Positions 25,823 to 34,453 of a stretch of DNA of 64,000 bases are shown here, one piece after another (position 1 is the stretch's first letter; the number at the start of each line of letters is the position of its first letter). The position numbers and the translations under genes were made by a program. Source of the DNA: Sunxiuqinia dokdonensis (GTDB lineage Bacteria; Bacteroidota; Bacteroidia; Bacteroidales; Prolixibacteraceae); NCBI RefSeq assembly GCF_001270965.1, contig NZ_LGIA01000182.1:1-64000 (forward strand), in the 5' to 3' direction. The notes below the pieces were generated by a model, which saw only the letters and a list, made by a program, of their open reading frames with translations, made no database searches and was not told the DNA's origin.

Positions 25823-26733
25823 TAGTCAATAATTGCCATCGATTTTAGCCAGTCGATAAACAGCGCCGGCCACTGTGCCACCGGAATATCCCGGTCGGTC
25901 ATTCCAAAACCGTGTCCCCCTTTTGCGAAAATATGTAGTTCCGCCGGGATGTCATATTTTTTGAGCTCCCTGTAAAACGAAATTGAATTTTCGGGAATGA
26001 CAGCTTTGTCATCATCGGCCAAAACAAAGAAGGCAGGTGGAGTGTTCGCCGTTACCCACAATTCGTTCGAAAACTGCCGGGCGATATCCCAATCGTTGGT
26101 TTCTCCAATCAGGTTTTTGCGCGAGCCCATGTGTCCAACGCCTTCTTTAAAGCTGATGACGGGATAGAGCAACAACATGAAATCGGGGCGGGCGCTCACA
26201 TTTTGATACGGAGGCATCGCTTTTGGCTCAGCCAAATCGAAGTGTGTTCCGGCCGTGGAAGCCAAATGCCCTCCGGCAGATGAACCTGCAATGCCAATTT
26301 TCTGAGGATCAATGCCCCACTCCTGCGCTTTGTGACGCGTAAAGCGGATGGCCTGAAGTGCATCGGTTAATGGTATTTCTGAATTCCCGTAAGGCAAACG
26401 ATATTTCAGCACAATTCCGGTAACCCCCTGCTCCTTGAGGTACTCAGCAATTCGGAAACCTTCATGGTCAATGGCTTCAATCCAATAGCCACCTCCTGGA
26501 CAAATAATTACAGCTGCGCCCGTATTTTTCTCTTTCGGAGGTTGATAGACATACAATTCTGCTTCGGAAATATTGCTGTATCGATAAGTGCCACGCTCTT
26601 CAAAGTATTCTTCGTCTCCCGGAGGAGTATTCTTGTTGGGGGGACCATCGGGCCACAATTTCAATTGAAAATCTTGTGCCAAAAGAGCTATGGGTAGCAC
26701 AAAAAATAGGATCAGAAGCGTGATTCGGTTCAT
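25822..26733 (-). CDS. Exported alpha/beta hydrolase (acetyl esterase/lipase-like)
   Basis: About 303 aa with signal peptide MNRITLLILFFVLPIALLAQ; a longer form from ATG 26769 would add 12 residues before the signal, so the later Met is preferred. Oxyanion motif IICPGGGY, nucleophile elbow GIAGSSAGGHLAS, acid in ADDDKAV and His in KGGHGFGM. This resembles BD-FAE-type esterases that deacetylate plant polysaccharides. Likely periplasmic. It shares one base with the Nudix gene. Confidence 0.85.
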   Translation of the reverse strand: MNRITLLILFFVLPIALLAQDFQLKLWPDGPPNKNTPPGDEEYFEERGTYRYSNISEAELYVYQPPKEKNTGAAVIICPGGGYWIEAIDHEGFRIAEYLKEQGVTGIVLKYRLPYGNSEIPLTDALQAIRFTRHKAQEWGIDPQKIGIAGSSAGGHLASTAGTHFDLAEPKAMPPYQNVSARPDFMLLLYPVISFKEGVGHMGSRKNLIGETNDWDIARQFSNELWVTANTPPAFFVLADDDKAVIPENSISFYRELKKYDIPAELHIFAKGGHGFGMTDRDIPVAQWPALFIDWLKSMAIID

Positions 26734-26830
26734 TTTTGAAATATTTTTATGATTCAGGTAAAAGTACAAATAATTGCTAAGAAATGAATTTTAGGCTCCT
26801 TTCTGTTCGGCCTATTTTTATTCAATTAAC

Positions 26831-26838
26831 TACTTTTG
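26831..26838 (+). promoter_or_regulatory. -7 box (TACTTTTG) directly before lysE start
   Basis: TACTTTTG followed by CACC and then ATG at 26843. Transcription would begin about at the ATG, implying a leaderless or nearly leaderless mRNA. Confidence 0.55.
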
Positions 26839-26842
26839 CACC

Positions 26843-27481
26843 ATGTTTTTCGATTTATTTATTACCGGATTAGTGATCGGAGTCGCCGTTTCGATTCCAC
26901 TCGGGCCAATTGGCGTGCTGATCATTCAGCGTACGGTGAACAAAGACCGGACTGCGGGATTTTTGTCGGGTATGGGCGCAGCCACTTCGGATGCGATATA
27001 TGCCATTATTGCCGGCTTCAGCCTAACCTGGATTATCAACTTCATCCGGCAATACCAGCTGACTTTTCAAACGCTAGGCGCGCTGATTATTATGCTTTTG
27101 GGGGTGCATATTTTTCTGAAAAATCCGGTGAAGGATATTCGCCGCCTACGCCGGAAAGGCTCATCCTATTTTCAAGATTTTGCTTCTACGTTTCTAATTA
27201 CCTTTCCCAATCCCCTTGTCATTTTTGTTTTTCTGGCCGTATTTGCCAGCACTGGTATTGTCCTGAATATTGACACACCGTACCAATCATTCTTCATTGT
27301 GTTTGGCGTATTTGCAGGGGCTTGTAGCTGGTGGTTGTTACTAACCGGGTTGGTTAGTCTGTTTAAGCATCGCTTTAATCTGAGATTGCTTTGGTGGTTC
27401 AACAAAATAGCCGGGGTGCTGATCTGGATTTTTGTGATTATCAGCTATACCTATTCTTTGCTCAACCAACTCAAAATTTAA
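26843..27481 (+). CDS. LysE/RhtB family exporter
   Basis: A 212-aa inner-membrane protein with six hydrophobic segments. The family N-terminus GLVIGVAVSIPLGPIGVLII, then AGFLSGMGAATSDAIYA, is intact, which supports ATG 26843. The family exports amino acids and related small molecules; substrate not predictable. The 3' end overlaps the convergent thioesterase gene by 11 bases. Confidence 0.88.
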   Translation: MFFDLFITGLVIGVAVSIPLGPIGVLIIQRTVNKDRTAGFLSGMGAATSDAIYAIIAGFSLTWIINFIRQYQLTFQTLGALIIMLLGVHIFLKNPVKDIRRLRRKGSSYFQDFASTFLITFPNPLVIFVFLAVFASTGIVLNIDTPYQSFFIVFGVFAGACSWWLLLTGLVSLFKHRFNLRLLWWFNKIAGVLIWIFVIISYTYSLLNQLKI

Positions 27482-27881
27482 AATGAGGCTCCATAGCTTC
27501 ACGAAATTTTTGCGGGATCCGACAGGGCTTGTTGGCAATGGCATCAAAGAAAACCAAAACCACTTCTCCTGAATTGATCAATTCATTTTGCTGATTGTAA
27601 ATTTCCGTTTTGATTGGAAATTTAACTTTCGGAATGGTTTCCACAATGGTACGGATAGTCAGTAAATCATCGTAATAGGCCGACTTCAAATAGTTGATAT
27701 TTAAGCTGCGTGCTGGAAGTAAAATGTTTGAATCTTCAATTTCCTTGTACGTTAGCCCAAGCTCCCGAATCATTTCGGTCCTCCCAATTTCGTAATAACG
27801 CGGATAAACACCGTAATAAACGACACCCATTTTGTCGGTATCTTCGTAGTAAACCCGTACTTGTGTTTCACTAATCAGCAT
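27471..27881 (-). CDS. YbgC-type acyl-CoA thioesterase
   Basis: A 136-aa single hotdog protein: VRVYYEDTDKMGVVYYGVYP, with the catalytic Asp of the 4-hydroxybenzoyl-CoA thioesterase class, then RYYEIGRTEMIRELGLTYKE. Hydrolyses short-chain acyl-CoA in the cytoplasm; in other bacteria linked to the Tol-Pal system, which is not next to it here. It lies 9 bases after the SDR gene. Confidence 0.88.
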   Translation of the reverse strand: MLISETQVRVYYEDTDKMGVVYYGVYPRYYEIGRTEMIRELGLTYKEIEDSNILLPARSLNINYLKSAYYDDLLTIRTIVETIPKVKFPIKTEIYNQQNELINSGEVVLVFFDAIANKPCRIPQKFREAMEPHFKF

Positions 27882-27890
27882 GAGATTCTT

Positions 27891-28703
27891 CTAAATGAAT
27901 GGTGAATTGGGTTCTTTGCGCATGTGACTGTAGGTCAACTTATCTAACAATCCGGGCCAAAACTTACCCAGAAAGACCGATAATTTTCCTTCAACAAAAG
28001 TGAGAATCAATTCACGTTTCCTTTTCTTAACAGCTTGCGCAATGTGCCAGGCACATTTTTCGGCGGTCATCATTTTGCTTTCATCTCGCGGCGTTTGTCC
28101 TTGCGATGAACCATCCTGAGTGAGGGCAGCCTGGCGAACCTCCGAAGCTGTAAACCCCGGAGCAGCCACCAGCACATGCAGGCCAGTCTTAAGATTTTCA
28201 ACCCGAAGAGCGTCCAAAAACCCGCGAATCGCATATTTTGAAGCCGAGTACCCTGTTCGCGCCGGAAGGCCAACATAGCCCGCAATGGAAATCACACCGA
28301 CTACCGTTCCTTTGGTTTTCAAAAGATGGGGCAAAGCGCTTTTGGTACAATAAACCGTTCCCCAAAAATTGACATCCATCAGCTTTTTGATGACACCAAG
28401 ATCCGCATCTGCAAACAAGGCACGCATCGAAATTCCGGCATTGTTAATCAGTACATCGATTCGCCCAAAGCGAACAACGGCCTGATTGACAAGATCCTGA
28501 CAATCCTCCTCCCGGCTTACGTCAGCCTGAACGACAAGAACGTTGGCATCTGATAAATCATCCTCGATTTGTTTGAGGCGATCAATTCGGCGAGCAGCCA
28601 AGACCAACGATGCCCCACGCGACGCAAACTCGTAAGCCAGTGCTTTCCCAATTCCGGAAGATGCCCCAGTGATCACCACCACTTTGTCTTTCATATCGAA
28701 CAA
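27891..28703 (-). CDS. Short-chain dehydrogenase/reductase
   Basis: A 270-aa classical SDR. Cofactor motif VITGASSGIGKALAYEF, INNAGIS, catalytic Ser in VISIAGYVGLPARTGYSASK with Tyr and Lys as YSASK. The C-terminus carries a hydrophobic segment (LSVFLGKFWPGLLDKL), as in DHRS7-like SDRs that act on lipids or steroids. Substrate unknown. It probably forms an operon with the thioesterase. Confidence 0.88.
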   Translation of the reverse strand: MFDMKDKVVVITGASSGIGKALAYEFASRGASLVLAARRIDRLKQIEDDLSDANVLVVQADVSREEDCQDLVNQAVVRFGRIDVLINNAGISMRALFADADLGVIKKLMDVNFWGTVYCTKSALPHLLKTKGTVVGVISIAGYVGLPARTGYSASKYAIRGFLDALRVENLKTGLHVLVAAPGFTASEVRQAALTQDGSSQGQTPRDESKMMTAEKCAWHIAQAVKKRKRELILTFVEGKLSVFLGKFWPGLLDKLTYSHMRKEPNSPFI

Positions 28704-28803
28704 AATCAGTTTCCCGCAAAAATAGACTTTTTTTATGAGGATCGCTGAAGCTAGGTTGTTTTGAATAAAAATATCCCCTCAGCAACATATTTTCAAGATA
28801 AAG

Positions 28804-28834
28804 TTTGCAATTAAAATCTTAGTTTTTACCTTTG
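28804..28834 (+). promoter_or_regulatory. Promoter of tRNA-Lys: TTTG-N19-TACCTTTG
   Basis: TTTG at 28804-28807, 19 bases, then TACCTTTG at 28827-28834 followed by CACC: an exact match to the Bacteroidota primary-sigma consensus, 34 bases before the tRNA. Confidence 0.85.
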
Positions 28835-28868
28835 CACCGCCTTTAAACAAAAAGGCAATCTACAGGAT

Positions 28869-28941
28869 GACTCAGTAGCTCAGCTGGTAGAGCACATCCC
28901 TTTTAAGGATGGGGTCCTGGGTTCGAGCCCCAGCTGAGTCA
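28869..28941 (+). tRNA. tRNA-Lys (anticodon TTT)
   Basis: GACTCAGTAGCTCAGCTGG at the 5' end; the acceptor stem pairs GACTCAG with CTGAGTC, the anticodon stem-loop is CATCC-CTTTTAA-GGATG, and the T-arm is CTGGGTTCGAGCCCCAG. The discriminator is A at 28941; CCA not encoded. It has a consensus promoter upstream and a terminator downstream, so it is a single-gene unit. Confidence 0.97.
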
Positions 28942-28966
28942 CACTTCAAGACAACAAAAAACATCA

Positions 28967-29000
28967 AAAGCGCTTAAATCGAATGGTTTAGGCGCTTTTT
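28967..29000 (+). terminator. Terminator after tRNA-Lys
   Basis: AAAAGCGCTTAAA and TTTAGGCGCTTTT form a hairpin with a few mismatches, followed by T-rich sequence. It lies 25 bases after the tRNA. Confidence 0.85.
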
Positions 29001-29408
29001 TACTTTGTGCAGACATCAAAAACAGGCATAGAATCGCAAAGTAAACGAGACCATATCGAGACCTATCCGAAGAAAACCGCCAATAGGTCTCGGTAATCGA
29101 TGTAATTTTCTGACGACCAATTCATTTTGGGTGAATTTGTTTCGTTTTGATGCTTGGATATGAGACCCCAAACGGGTAGCTTTAAGTAGGAAAACGAGGC
29201 CATTTTTGAACCAAAAAATGAGCTGAGTTATGAGAGTGACCGTAAATTTCTCTTTAAAGAGATCGAAATCCCGCACCACCCACAAACATCATCCTGATCT
29301 AACGTTAAAACTCCTTTGAAAGGAATACTAGGTTCCTGTCTCGTCGCGCCGGCACTGCGTCCGGTCAAAAACTTGCAATGGCATGCCCTGCGACTCCTAT
29401 TAAAATAT
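29001..29408. other. Gap between tRNA-Lys and yicC with a 10-bp inverted repeat
   Basis: About 400 bases without a credible gene. CGAGACCTAT (29057-29066) and ATAGGTCTCG (29083-29092) form a perfect 10-bp inverted repeat; CGAGACC also occurs just before it. An 89-codon minus-strand open frame spans most of the region but has no recognisable family and a biased composition, so I do not call it. Confidence 0.45.
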
Positions 29409-29416
29409 TAACTTTG
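29409..29416 (+). promoter_or_regulatory. -7 box (TAACTTTG) of the yicC operon
   Basis: TAACTTTG fits TAnnTTTG and lies 21 bases before ATG 29438. It lies inside the longer open frame that begins at 29378, which argues for the later start of yicC. Confidence 0.6.
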
Positions 29417-29437
29417 TCTGCAACTAAAATTTACCGC

Positions 29438-30313
29438 ATGATCAAATCGATGACCGGCTACGGAAAAGCCGAATTTGAAACCGGAAACAAGAAAATCACC
29501 GTTGAGCTAAAAACGCTTAACAGCAAACAGTTAGACATAAACTCCCGAATTCCGGCCCTGTATCGCGAAAAAGATCTGGTGATTCGTAAAGAGTTGAATG
29601 AAAAGCTCGTTCGCGGAAAGATGGATTTTTCACTCTACCTCGAAAACCTGGGAACCGAAAGCAATTCAGCCATCAACGAAAATATTGTAACGGCTTACTA
29701 TCGCCAGTTAAGCACCATCCACGAAAAGTTGGGCTTGCCGGTTTCTGAACAGATCATGGAATCGATTATGCGCTTGCCCGATACGGTGAAAACTGTTTAC
29801 GAGGAACTGGACGAAAAAGAATGGGAAACCATTCATGCCCAAATACTCAAGGTGATCGACTTGGTGGATCAGTTTCGAACACAGGAAGGCGTCGCCCTGG
29901 AGAAGGATATCCGCTCCAATATCCATGAAATCATGCAGTTGCTTGAACAAGTTGAGCCGCATGAAAAACAGCGCTTGGAAAACGTCAAGAGCCGGATTAC
30001 CGACGGACTGAACGAACTAAAGATGAACGGCGGCTACGACCAGAACCGGTTTGAACAAGAATTGATCTATTACATGGAAAAACTCGACATCAACGAGGAA
30101 AAAGTTCGTTTGATCAACCATTGCCATTACTTTTTGGAAACGATGCAAAGCAGCGAAGCCGCTGGAAAAAAGCTGGGTTTTATCGCCCAGGAAATCGGAC
30201 GCGAAATCAACACCTTGGGAAGTAAAGCCAACGAAAGCAACATCCAGCGGATTGTAGTACAAATGAAAGACTCGCTGGAAAGGATCAAGGAACAAATGCT
30301 GAACATTCTTTAA
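29438..30313 (+). CDS. yicC: YicC family endoribonuclease/stress protein
   Basis: A 291-aa protein beginning MIKSMTGYGKAEFE, the conserved family N-terminus, which fixes the start at 29438 rather than 20 codons upstream. The C-terminus (LGFIAQEIGREINTLGSKAN) with its conserved GREINT is complete. YicC proteins are reported to be RNases affecting small RNA stability. It heads a run with gmk (48 bases) and nadD (11 bases). Confidence 0.9.
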   Translation: MIKSMTGYGKAEFETGNKKITVELKTLNSKQLDINSRIPALYREKDLVIRKELNEKLVRGKMDFSLYLENLGTESNSAINENIVTAYYRQLSTIHEKLGLPVSEQIMESIMRLPDTVKTVYEELDEKEWETIHAQILKVIDLVDQFRTQEGVALEKDIRSNIHEIMQLLEQVEPHEKQRLENVKSRITDGLNELKMNGGYDQNRFEQELIYYMEKLDINEEKVRLINHCHYFLETMQSSEAAGKKLGFIAQEIGREINTLGSKANESNIQRIVVQMKDSLERIKEQMLNIL

Positions 30314-30361
30314 CGATCATACGAATAAGCAATTAATTGCTCCGGCAATTTTTAATCAAAC

Positions 30362-30931
30362 ATGAAGAAAGGCAAACTAATCATATTTTCAGCCCCCTCA
30401 GGCGCCGGCAAAACTACCGTTGTGAAGCATTTGCTCAAGCAGGATTTCGGACTGGAATTTTCCATTTCGGCCACAAGCCGGGCACCACGTCACACCGAAA
30501 CCCATGGCAAAGACTACTACTTTTTGAGTCCAGAGGATTTTCAGAAAAAAGTGGAAAACAACGAATTTCTGGAGTGGGAAGAAGTGTACCCGGGAACCTG
30601 CTACGGATCGCTGAAAGAAGAAGTGGAACGCATCCGAAACAAAGGCAAGCATGTGGTTTTCGACGTGGATGTGGTTGGTGGGGTCAACATCAAGAAATAT
30701 TATGGCGACGAGGCACTGGCTATTTTCATCCAGCCACCTTCCATCGAAGAACTTCGCAACCGGCTGGTGGGGCGCTCAACCGACGCGGCCGAAGTGATTG
30801 AAAAAAGGGTTGAAAAAGCAGCCTACGAACTCACTTTCGCTTCGCACTTCGATGTGATATTGTTGAGTGAAGAACTGCCGGTAACGCTGGCCAACGCCGA
30901 AAAACTAGTCACTGATTTTATCAACCGCTAA
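30362..30931 (+). CDS. gmk: Guanylate kinase
   Basis: A 189-aa P-loop kinase converting GMP to GDP. Walker A SAPSGAGKTT at residues 9-18, GMP-binding ATSRAPRHTETHGKDYYFLS, EWEEVYPGTCYG, VFDVDVVGGVNIKK, and the lid with RLVGRSTDAAEVIEKR. Normal length. It is between yicC and nadD. Confidence 0.95.
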   Translation: MKKGKLIIFSAPSGAGKTTVVKHLLKQDFGLEFSISATSRAPRHTETHGKDYYFLSPEDFQKKVENNEFLEWEEVYPGTCYGSLKEEVERIRNKGKHVVFDVDVVGGVNIKKYYGDEALAIFIQPPSIEELRNRLVGRSTDAAEVIEKRVEKAAYELTFASHFDVILLSEELPVTLANAEKLVTDFINR

Positions 30932-30942
30932 ACGCCCCACAC

Positions 30943-31515
30943 ATGAAAGTCGGACTGTATTTCGGAACCTACAACCCCATCCACATTGGCCATTTAGCCA
31001 TCGCCAATTACCTGGTTGAGTTTTCCGAGATTGACCAGCTTTGGTTTGTGGTTAGTCCGCAAAGTCCGTTTAAAACGAAAAAAAGCCTGCTCGACAATTA
31101 TCAGCGCCTCGAGCTTGTGAACCGGGCCATTGATCGCGATTTTCGCTTTCAGGCCTCCAACATTGAATTCAACCTGCCGCGTCCCTCCTACACCATCGAC
31201 ACGCTGGTCTATTTGAAAGATAAATTTCCTTCCTACGAGTTTTACCTAATTATGGGGGCCGACAACCTGGTGTATATTGAAAAATGGAAAAACGTTGAAA
31301 TGATTCTTTCCAACTATAAAATTCTGGTTTACCCGCGTCCCGGATATGAAAAGGAAAAGCTGTTGGCTCATCCCAACATTCAACATGTTGACGCACCGGT
31401 CATGGAAATCTCATCCTCATTTATCCGCAAAGCCATTGCCGATGGGAAAGACGTGCGTCATTTTATTCCCCCGAAAACCTGGCAATACATTGAAGAAATG
31501 AGTTTCTACAAGTAA
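30943..31515 (+). CDS. nadD: Nicotinate-nucleotide adenylyltransferase
   Basis: A 190-aa nucleotidyltransferase making deamido-NAD. Motifs: LYFGTYNPIHIGHL with the HxGH pair, WFVVSPQSPFK, MGADNL, and the C-terminal ISSSFIRKAI (SxTxxR-like). It lies 11 bases after gmk. It completes the pathway fed by quinolinate from NadA, which is encoded in the nirK operon. Confidence 0.94.
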   Translation: MKVGLYFGTYNPIHIGHLAIANYLVEFSEIDQLWFVVSPQSPFKTKKSLLDNYQRLELVNRAIDRDFRFQASNIEFNLPRPSYTIDTLVYLKDKFPSYEFYLIMGADNLVYIEKWKNVEMILSNYKILVYPRPGYEKEKLLAHPNIQHVDAPVMEISSSFIRKAIADGKDVRHFIPPKTWQYIEEMSFYK

Positions 31516-31637
31516 AACGCCCATTTTAAAAAATCGCTCACACGCTTTCTGTCCTGTCAATTGACAAGGGATTTTTTTGAAGTAACTGACCTTGGGTTCC
31601 CCTTTTCACGGGCAATTTGTATCTTCGCAAAAAAAAG

Positions 31638-32447
31638 ATGATGATTCCAAAACTAAAACACGCGGGTAAAAACTTTCTGTTGCTGGCCGGGCCTTGTGTC
31701 ATTGAGGGAGAAGAAATGGCTTTCGACATTGCCGCAAAAATTGTGGAAATCTGCGATCGCCTGGAAATACCGTTCGTTTTTAAAGGTTCATACCGAAAAG
31801 CCAACCGCTCGCGAATTGATTCCTTCACCGGCATTGGCGACGAAAAAGCGCTGGGCATTTTGAAAGCCGTGGGCGAAAAATTCGATATCCCTACGGTCAC
31901 GGATATTCATTCGGCCAACGAAGCAAAATTAGCCGCCAATTATGTTGATGTGTTGCAGATTCCGGCTTTCCTATGCCGCCAAACCGATTTACTGATTGCC
32001 GCTGCCGAAACCGGCAAAGTGGTCAACATTAAAAAAGGCCAATTCCTTTCGGCTGAATCGATGAAATTTGCGGTGGACAAGGTTCGCGATTCGGGCAACG
32101 ACCACGTAATGCTTACCGAGCGCGGGACCACTTTTGGCTACCAGGACCTGGTGGTTGACTACCGCGGAATTCCGGTGATGAAACAAAACAACTGCCCCGT
32201 TATTCTCGATATCACCCACTCGCTGCAACAGCCCAACCAAACCTCGGGAGTTACCGGAGGAAAGCCCGAGCTGATTGAAACCATTGCCAAAGCTGGCATG
32301 GCAGTCGGTATCGATGGAATTTTTATCGAAACCCACCCCAATCCGGCAGTTGCCAAGTCGGACGGTGCCAACATGTTAAAACTCGACTTGCTGGAACAAT
32401 TGCTCACAAAGTTGGTTAAATTGAAACAAGTAATCGATCAGTTATAA
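31638..32447 (+). CDS. kdsA: 3-deoxy-8-phosphooctulonate (KDO-8-P) synthase
   Basis: About 269 aa. Joins arabinose 5-phosphate and PEP on the route to KDO of lipopolysaccharide. Signatures: LLAGPCVIEGEEMAFDIA, FVFKGSYRKANRSR, IPAFLCRQTDLL, VNIKKGQFLS, MLTERGTTFGYQDLVVDYRG (20 residues) and FIETHPNPAVAKSDGANML. Start at ATG 31638: a TTG start seven codons earlier falls in the likely promoter box TATCTTCG (31620-31627). The leader is then only a few bases. Confidence 0.95.
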   Translation: MMIPKLKHAGKNFLLLAGPCVIEGEEMAFDIAAKIVEICDRLEIPFVFKGSYRKANRSRIDSFTGIGDEKALGILKAVGEKFDIPTVTDIHSANEAKLAANYVDVLQIPAFLCRQTDLLIAAAETGKVVNIKKGQFLSAESMKFAVDKVRDSGNDHVMLTERGTTFGYQDLVVDYRGIPVMKQNNCPVILDITHSLQQPNQTSGVTGGKPELIETIAKAGMAVGIDGIFIETHPNPAVAKSDGANMLKLDLLEQLLTKLVKLKQVIDQL

Positions 32448-32463
32448 ATGCAAATTACATCGT

Positions 32464-32874
32464 ATGAAAAATCGTCGCAGTTTTCTTAAAAAATCATTAG
32501 CCGGAATCGGGCTTGTCAGTTTTCCGTTTCTATCGAAAAAAGCCAGTGCCAGCGAAATGAAAATCGCCTTACACGACAGTTTCCTTCACCATGTTTATTT
32601 TTGGTTGAAAGAACCAGATAGCCCGGCAGCCTGCAAACGTTTTGAAGAAGGGCTGGCTTTGCTGGTTACGATTCCCGAAATCAAACTATACCACACGGGC
32701 AAGCCGGTCAAATCAGACCGCGACGTGGTGGATGATTCCTTCACCTATTCTTACCTGGCCGTGTTCGACAACAAAGCAGATCAGGATATCTACCAGGATC
32801 ATCCCACCCACCTGAAGTTTATCGAAGAGTACGGCGATTTATGGGATAAAGTGGTGGTCTACGACGCGCTTTAA
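32464..32874 (+). CDS. Exported Dabb (stress-responsive A/B barrel) domain protein
   Basis: A 136-aa protein with a Tat-like signal (RRSFLKKSLAGIGLVSFPFL) and a Dabb domain (HHVYFWLKEPDSPAACKRFE, then YSYLAVFDNKADQDIYQDHP). Dabb domains form dimeric ferredoxin-like barrels; function varies. The Tat-like motif could mean export folded or with a cofactor. It overlaps the convergent gene by 4 bases. Confidence 0.85.
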   Translation: MKNRRSFLKKSLAGIGLVSFPFLSKKASASEMKIALHDSFLHHVYFWLKEPDSPAACKRFEEGLALLVTIPEIKLYHTGKPVKSDRDVVDDSFTYSYLAVFDNKADQDIYQDHPTHLKFIEEYGDLWDKVVVYDAL

Positions 32875-34157
32875 TGGAAGAAAAGATACGCGATCAAAAT
32901 AGCGGCAATAATTCCGGTGAGGTCGGCAATTAAACCACAAACCACGGCATAGCGGGTTCTTGTAATTCCGACGGCGCCAAAGTACACTGCCAAGGTATAA
33001 AAGGTCGTTTCGGTTGAGCCTTGAAATACCGATGACAACAAGCCGGCAAAGGAGTCGGGTCCAAAATTGGGATTGTTATAAATTTCAAGCATGGCTCCTC
33101 TAGCTCCACTCCCACTCAAGGGTTTCATCAAAGCCACCGGAAGCGCATCAACAAAGTCCGTGTTCAAACCCACCAGTGAAAACAGGCCTTTGATGCCGTC
33201 TATCACCATATCCATCGCGCCCGACGCCCGGAACACGCCAATAGCAACGAGCATGGCCACCAGGTACGGAATAATTTTAATGGCCACATTGAAACCATCC
33301 TTTGCTCCTTCAATAAAAGAATTGTAAACATCAATCTTTTTCCTGAAGGCCAGGAAAAGAAAGGAAATAATGATGAGGAAGATGATGAGGTTGCCGCCAA
33401 ACGAGGAGACTTCCGTAATCTGATCCTGGGTCAAGCTTGAAAACCACCACAATAATCCGGCAATACCCGCAGTAGCCGTTCCGATATAAGCAATTACAGT
33501 TTTATTAAAAAGATTGATTCGCTGGTAGATGGAAACCGATATCAACCCGGCCAAGGTGGAAAAATAAGTCGCCAGCAAAATGGGCAGGAAAATGACAGAA
33601 ACCATCTGCGACTCGGCCGCAACCCGGTAGGCCAGAATACTTACCGGAATAACCGTCAAGCCCGACGTATTCAATACCAAAAACATAATTTGCGCATTGG
33701 AGGCTTTGTCCTTTTCAACATTCAGTTCTTGCAAATCCTCCATCGCCTTTAATCCCAGGGGTGTTGCCGCATTGTCCAGTCCCAGCATATTGGCCGACAG
33801 GTTCATCATCATCGATCCAATCGACTGATGATTCTTGGGCAACTCCGGAAAAAGCTTGTTAAAAAACGGACCAAAAATGCGGGCGATGATATTCACCGCA
33901 CCCCCATCTTCTCCTACTTTCATGATTCCAAGCCACAACACCATGACACCGATTAAAGCGATAATCAGGTCAACACTGGCCGTAGCCATCGAAAAGGAGG
34001 CATCAACCATATCTTTAAAAACGTGGAGATCAACTTCCGTAAAGATGATGCCCAACGCATCAGCAAAGAAGTCACGAAAAAGATAACCTATCACCCGAAT
34101 AAGGGCAACAACAAAAGCAACCAGAAAGAATCCAATCCATATGTAATTTAATACCAT
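32871..34157 (-). CDS. Nucleoside recognition (SpmA/SpmB-like) membrane protein
   Basis: A 428-aa inner-membrane protein made of two Gate-type (nucleoside recognition) halves. The first is SpmA-like (LGIMKVGEDGGAVNIIARIF, MMNLSANMLGLDNAATPLGL), the second SpmB-like (IPYLVAMLVAIGVFRASGAM, STETTFYTLAVYFGAVGITR). In spore formers the two parts are separate; fused forms are common in Bacteroidota. Probable transporter; substrate unknown. Confidence 0.85.
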   Translation of the reverse strand: MVLNYIWIGFFLVAFVVALIRVIGYLFRDFFADALGIIFTEVDLHVFKDMVDASFSMATASVDLIIALIGVMVLWLGIMKVGEDGGAVNIIARIFGPFFNKLFPELPKNHQSIGSMMMNLSANMLGLDNAATPLGLKAMEDLQELNVEKDKASNAQIMFLVLNTSGLTVIPVSILAYRVAAESQMVSVIFLPILLATYFSTLAGLISVSIYQRINLFNKTVIAYIGTATAGIAGLLWWFSSLTQDQITEVSSFGGNLIIFLIIISFLFLAFRKKIDVYNSFIEGAKDGFNVAIKIIPYLVAMLVAIGVFRASGAMDMVIDGIKGLFSLVGLNTDFVDALPVALMKPLSGSGARGAMLEIYNNPNFGPDSFAGLLSSVFQGSTETTFYTLAVYFGAVGITRTRYAVVCGLIADLTGIIAAILIAYLFFH

Positions 34158-34343
34158 ACCAATAAGCTAATTCAAGGTCCGGAAGTCGAATCTTAGACTT
34201 AAAAATAAAACCGAAACTACAAAAAAAGCCTGAGAAATGGGACATGTACCTTGAAGGTATAAAAAAGGTGAGAGCTTAACATTGGAGTGAATTCCTCAAC
34301 ATCCCGCCTGTTTCATCCGCGTTGTTTCTGAAACAAGCACATA

Positions 34344-34372
34344 AAAGCGGCCGATAGCAAACCGGCCGCTTT
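34344..34372 (-). terminator. Hairpin terminator after the beta-propeller gene
   Basis: AAAGCGGCCG (34344-34353) and CGGCCGCTTT (34363-34372) form a perfect 10-bp GC-rich stem with a 9-base loop. It lies 80 bases beyond the stop of the minus-strand gene ending at 34454 and before the start of the next minus-strand gene's upstream region. The T-tract is short. Confidence 0.7.
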
Positions 34373-34453
34373 AAAACTACACTTACCAAAGATCAACATC
34401 CAGGTAAACTACTAACTAACTATTTTAAAAAACTTTTCTGTTTTGATCTGTTC

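Noticed and set aside
29016-29285. 89-codon minus-strand ORF after tRNA-Lys
   Set aside because: It spans an inverted repeat, has no recognisable domain and lies where no promoter or neighbour supports it.
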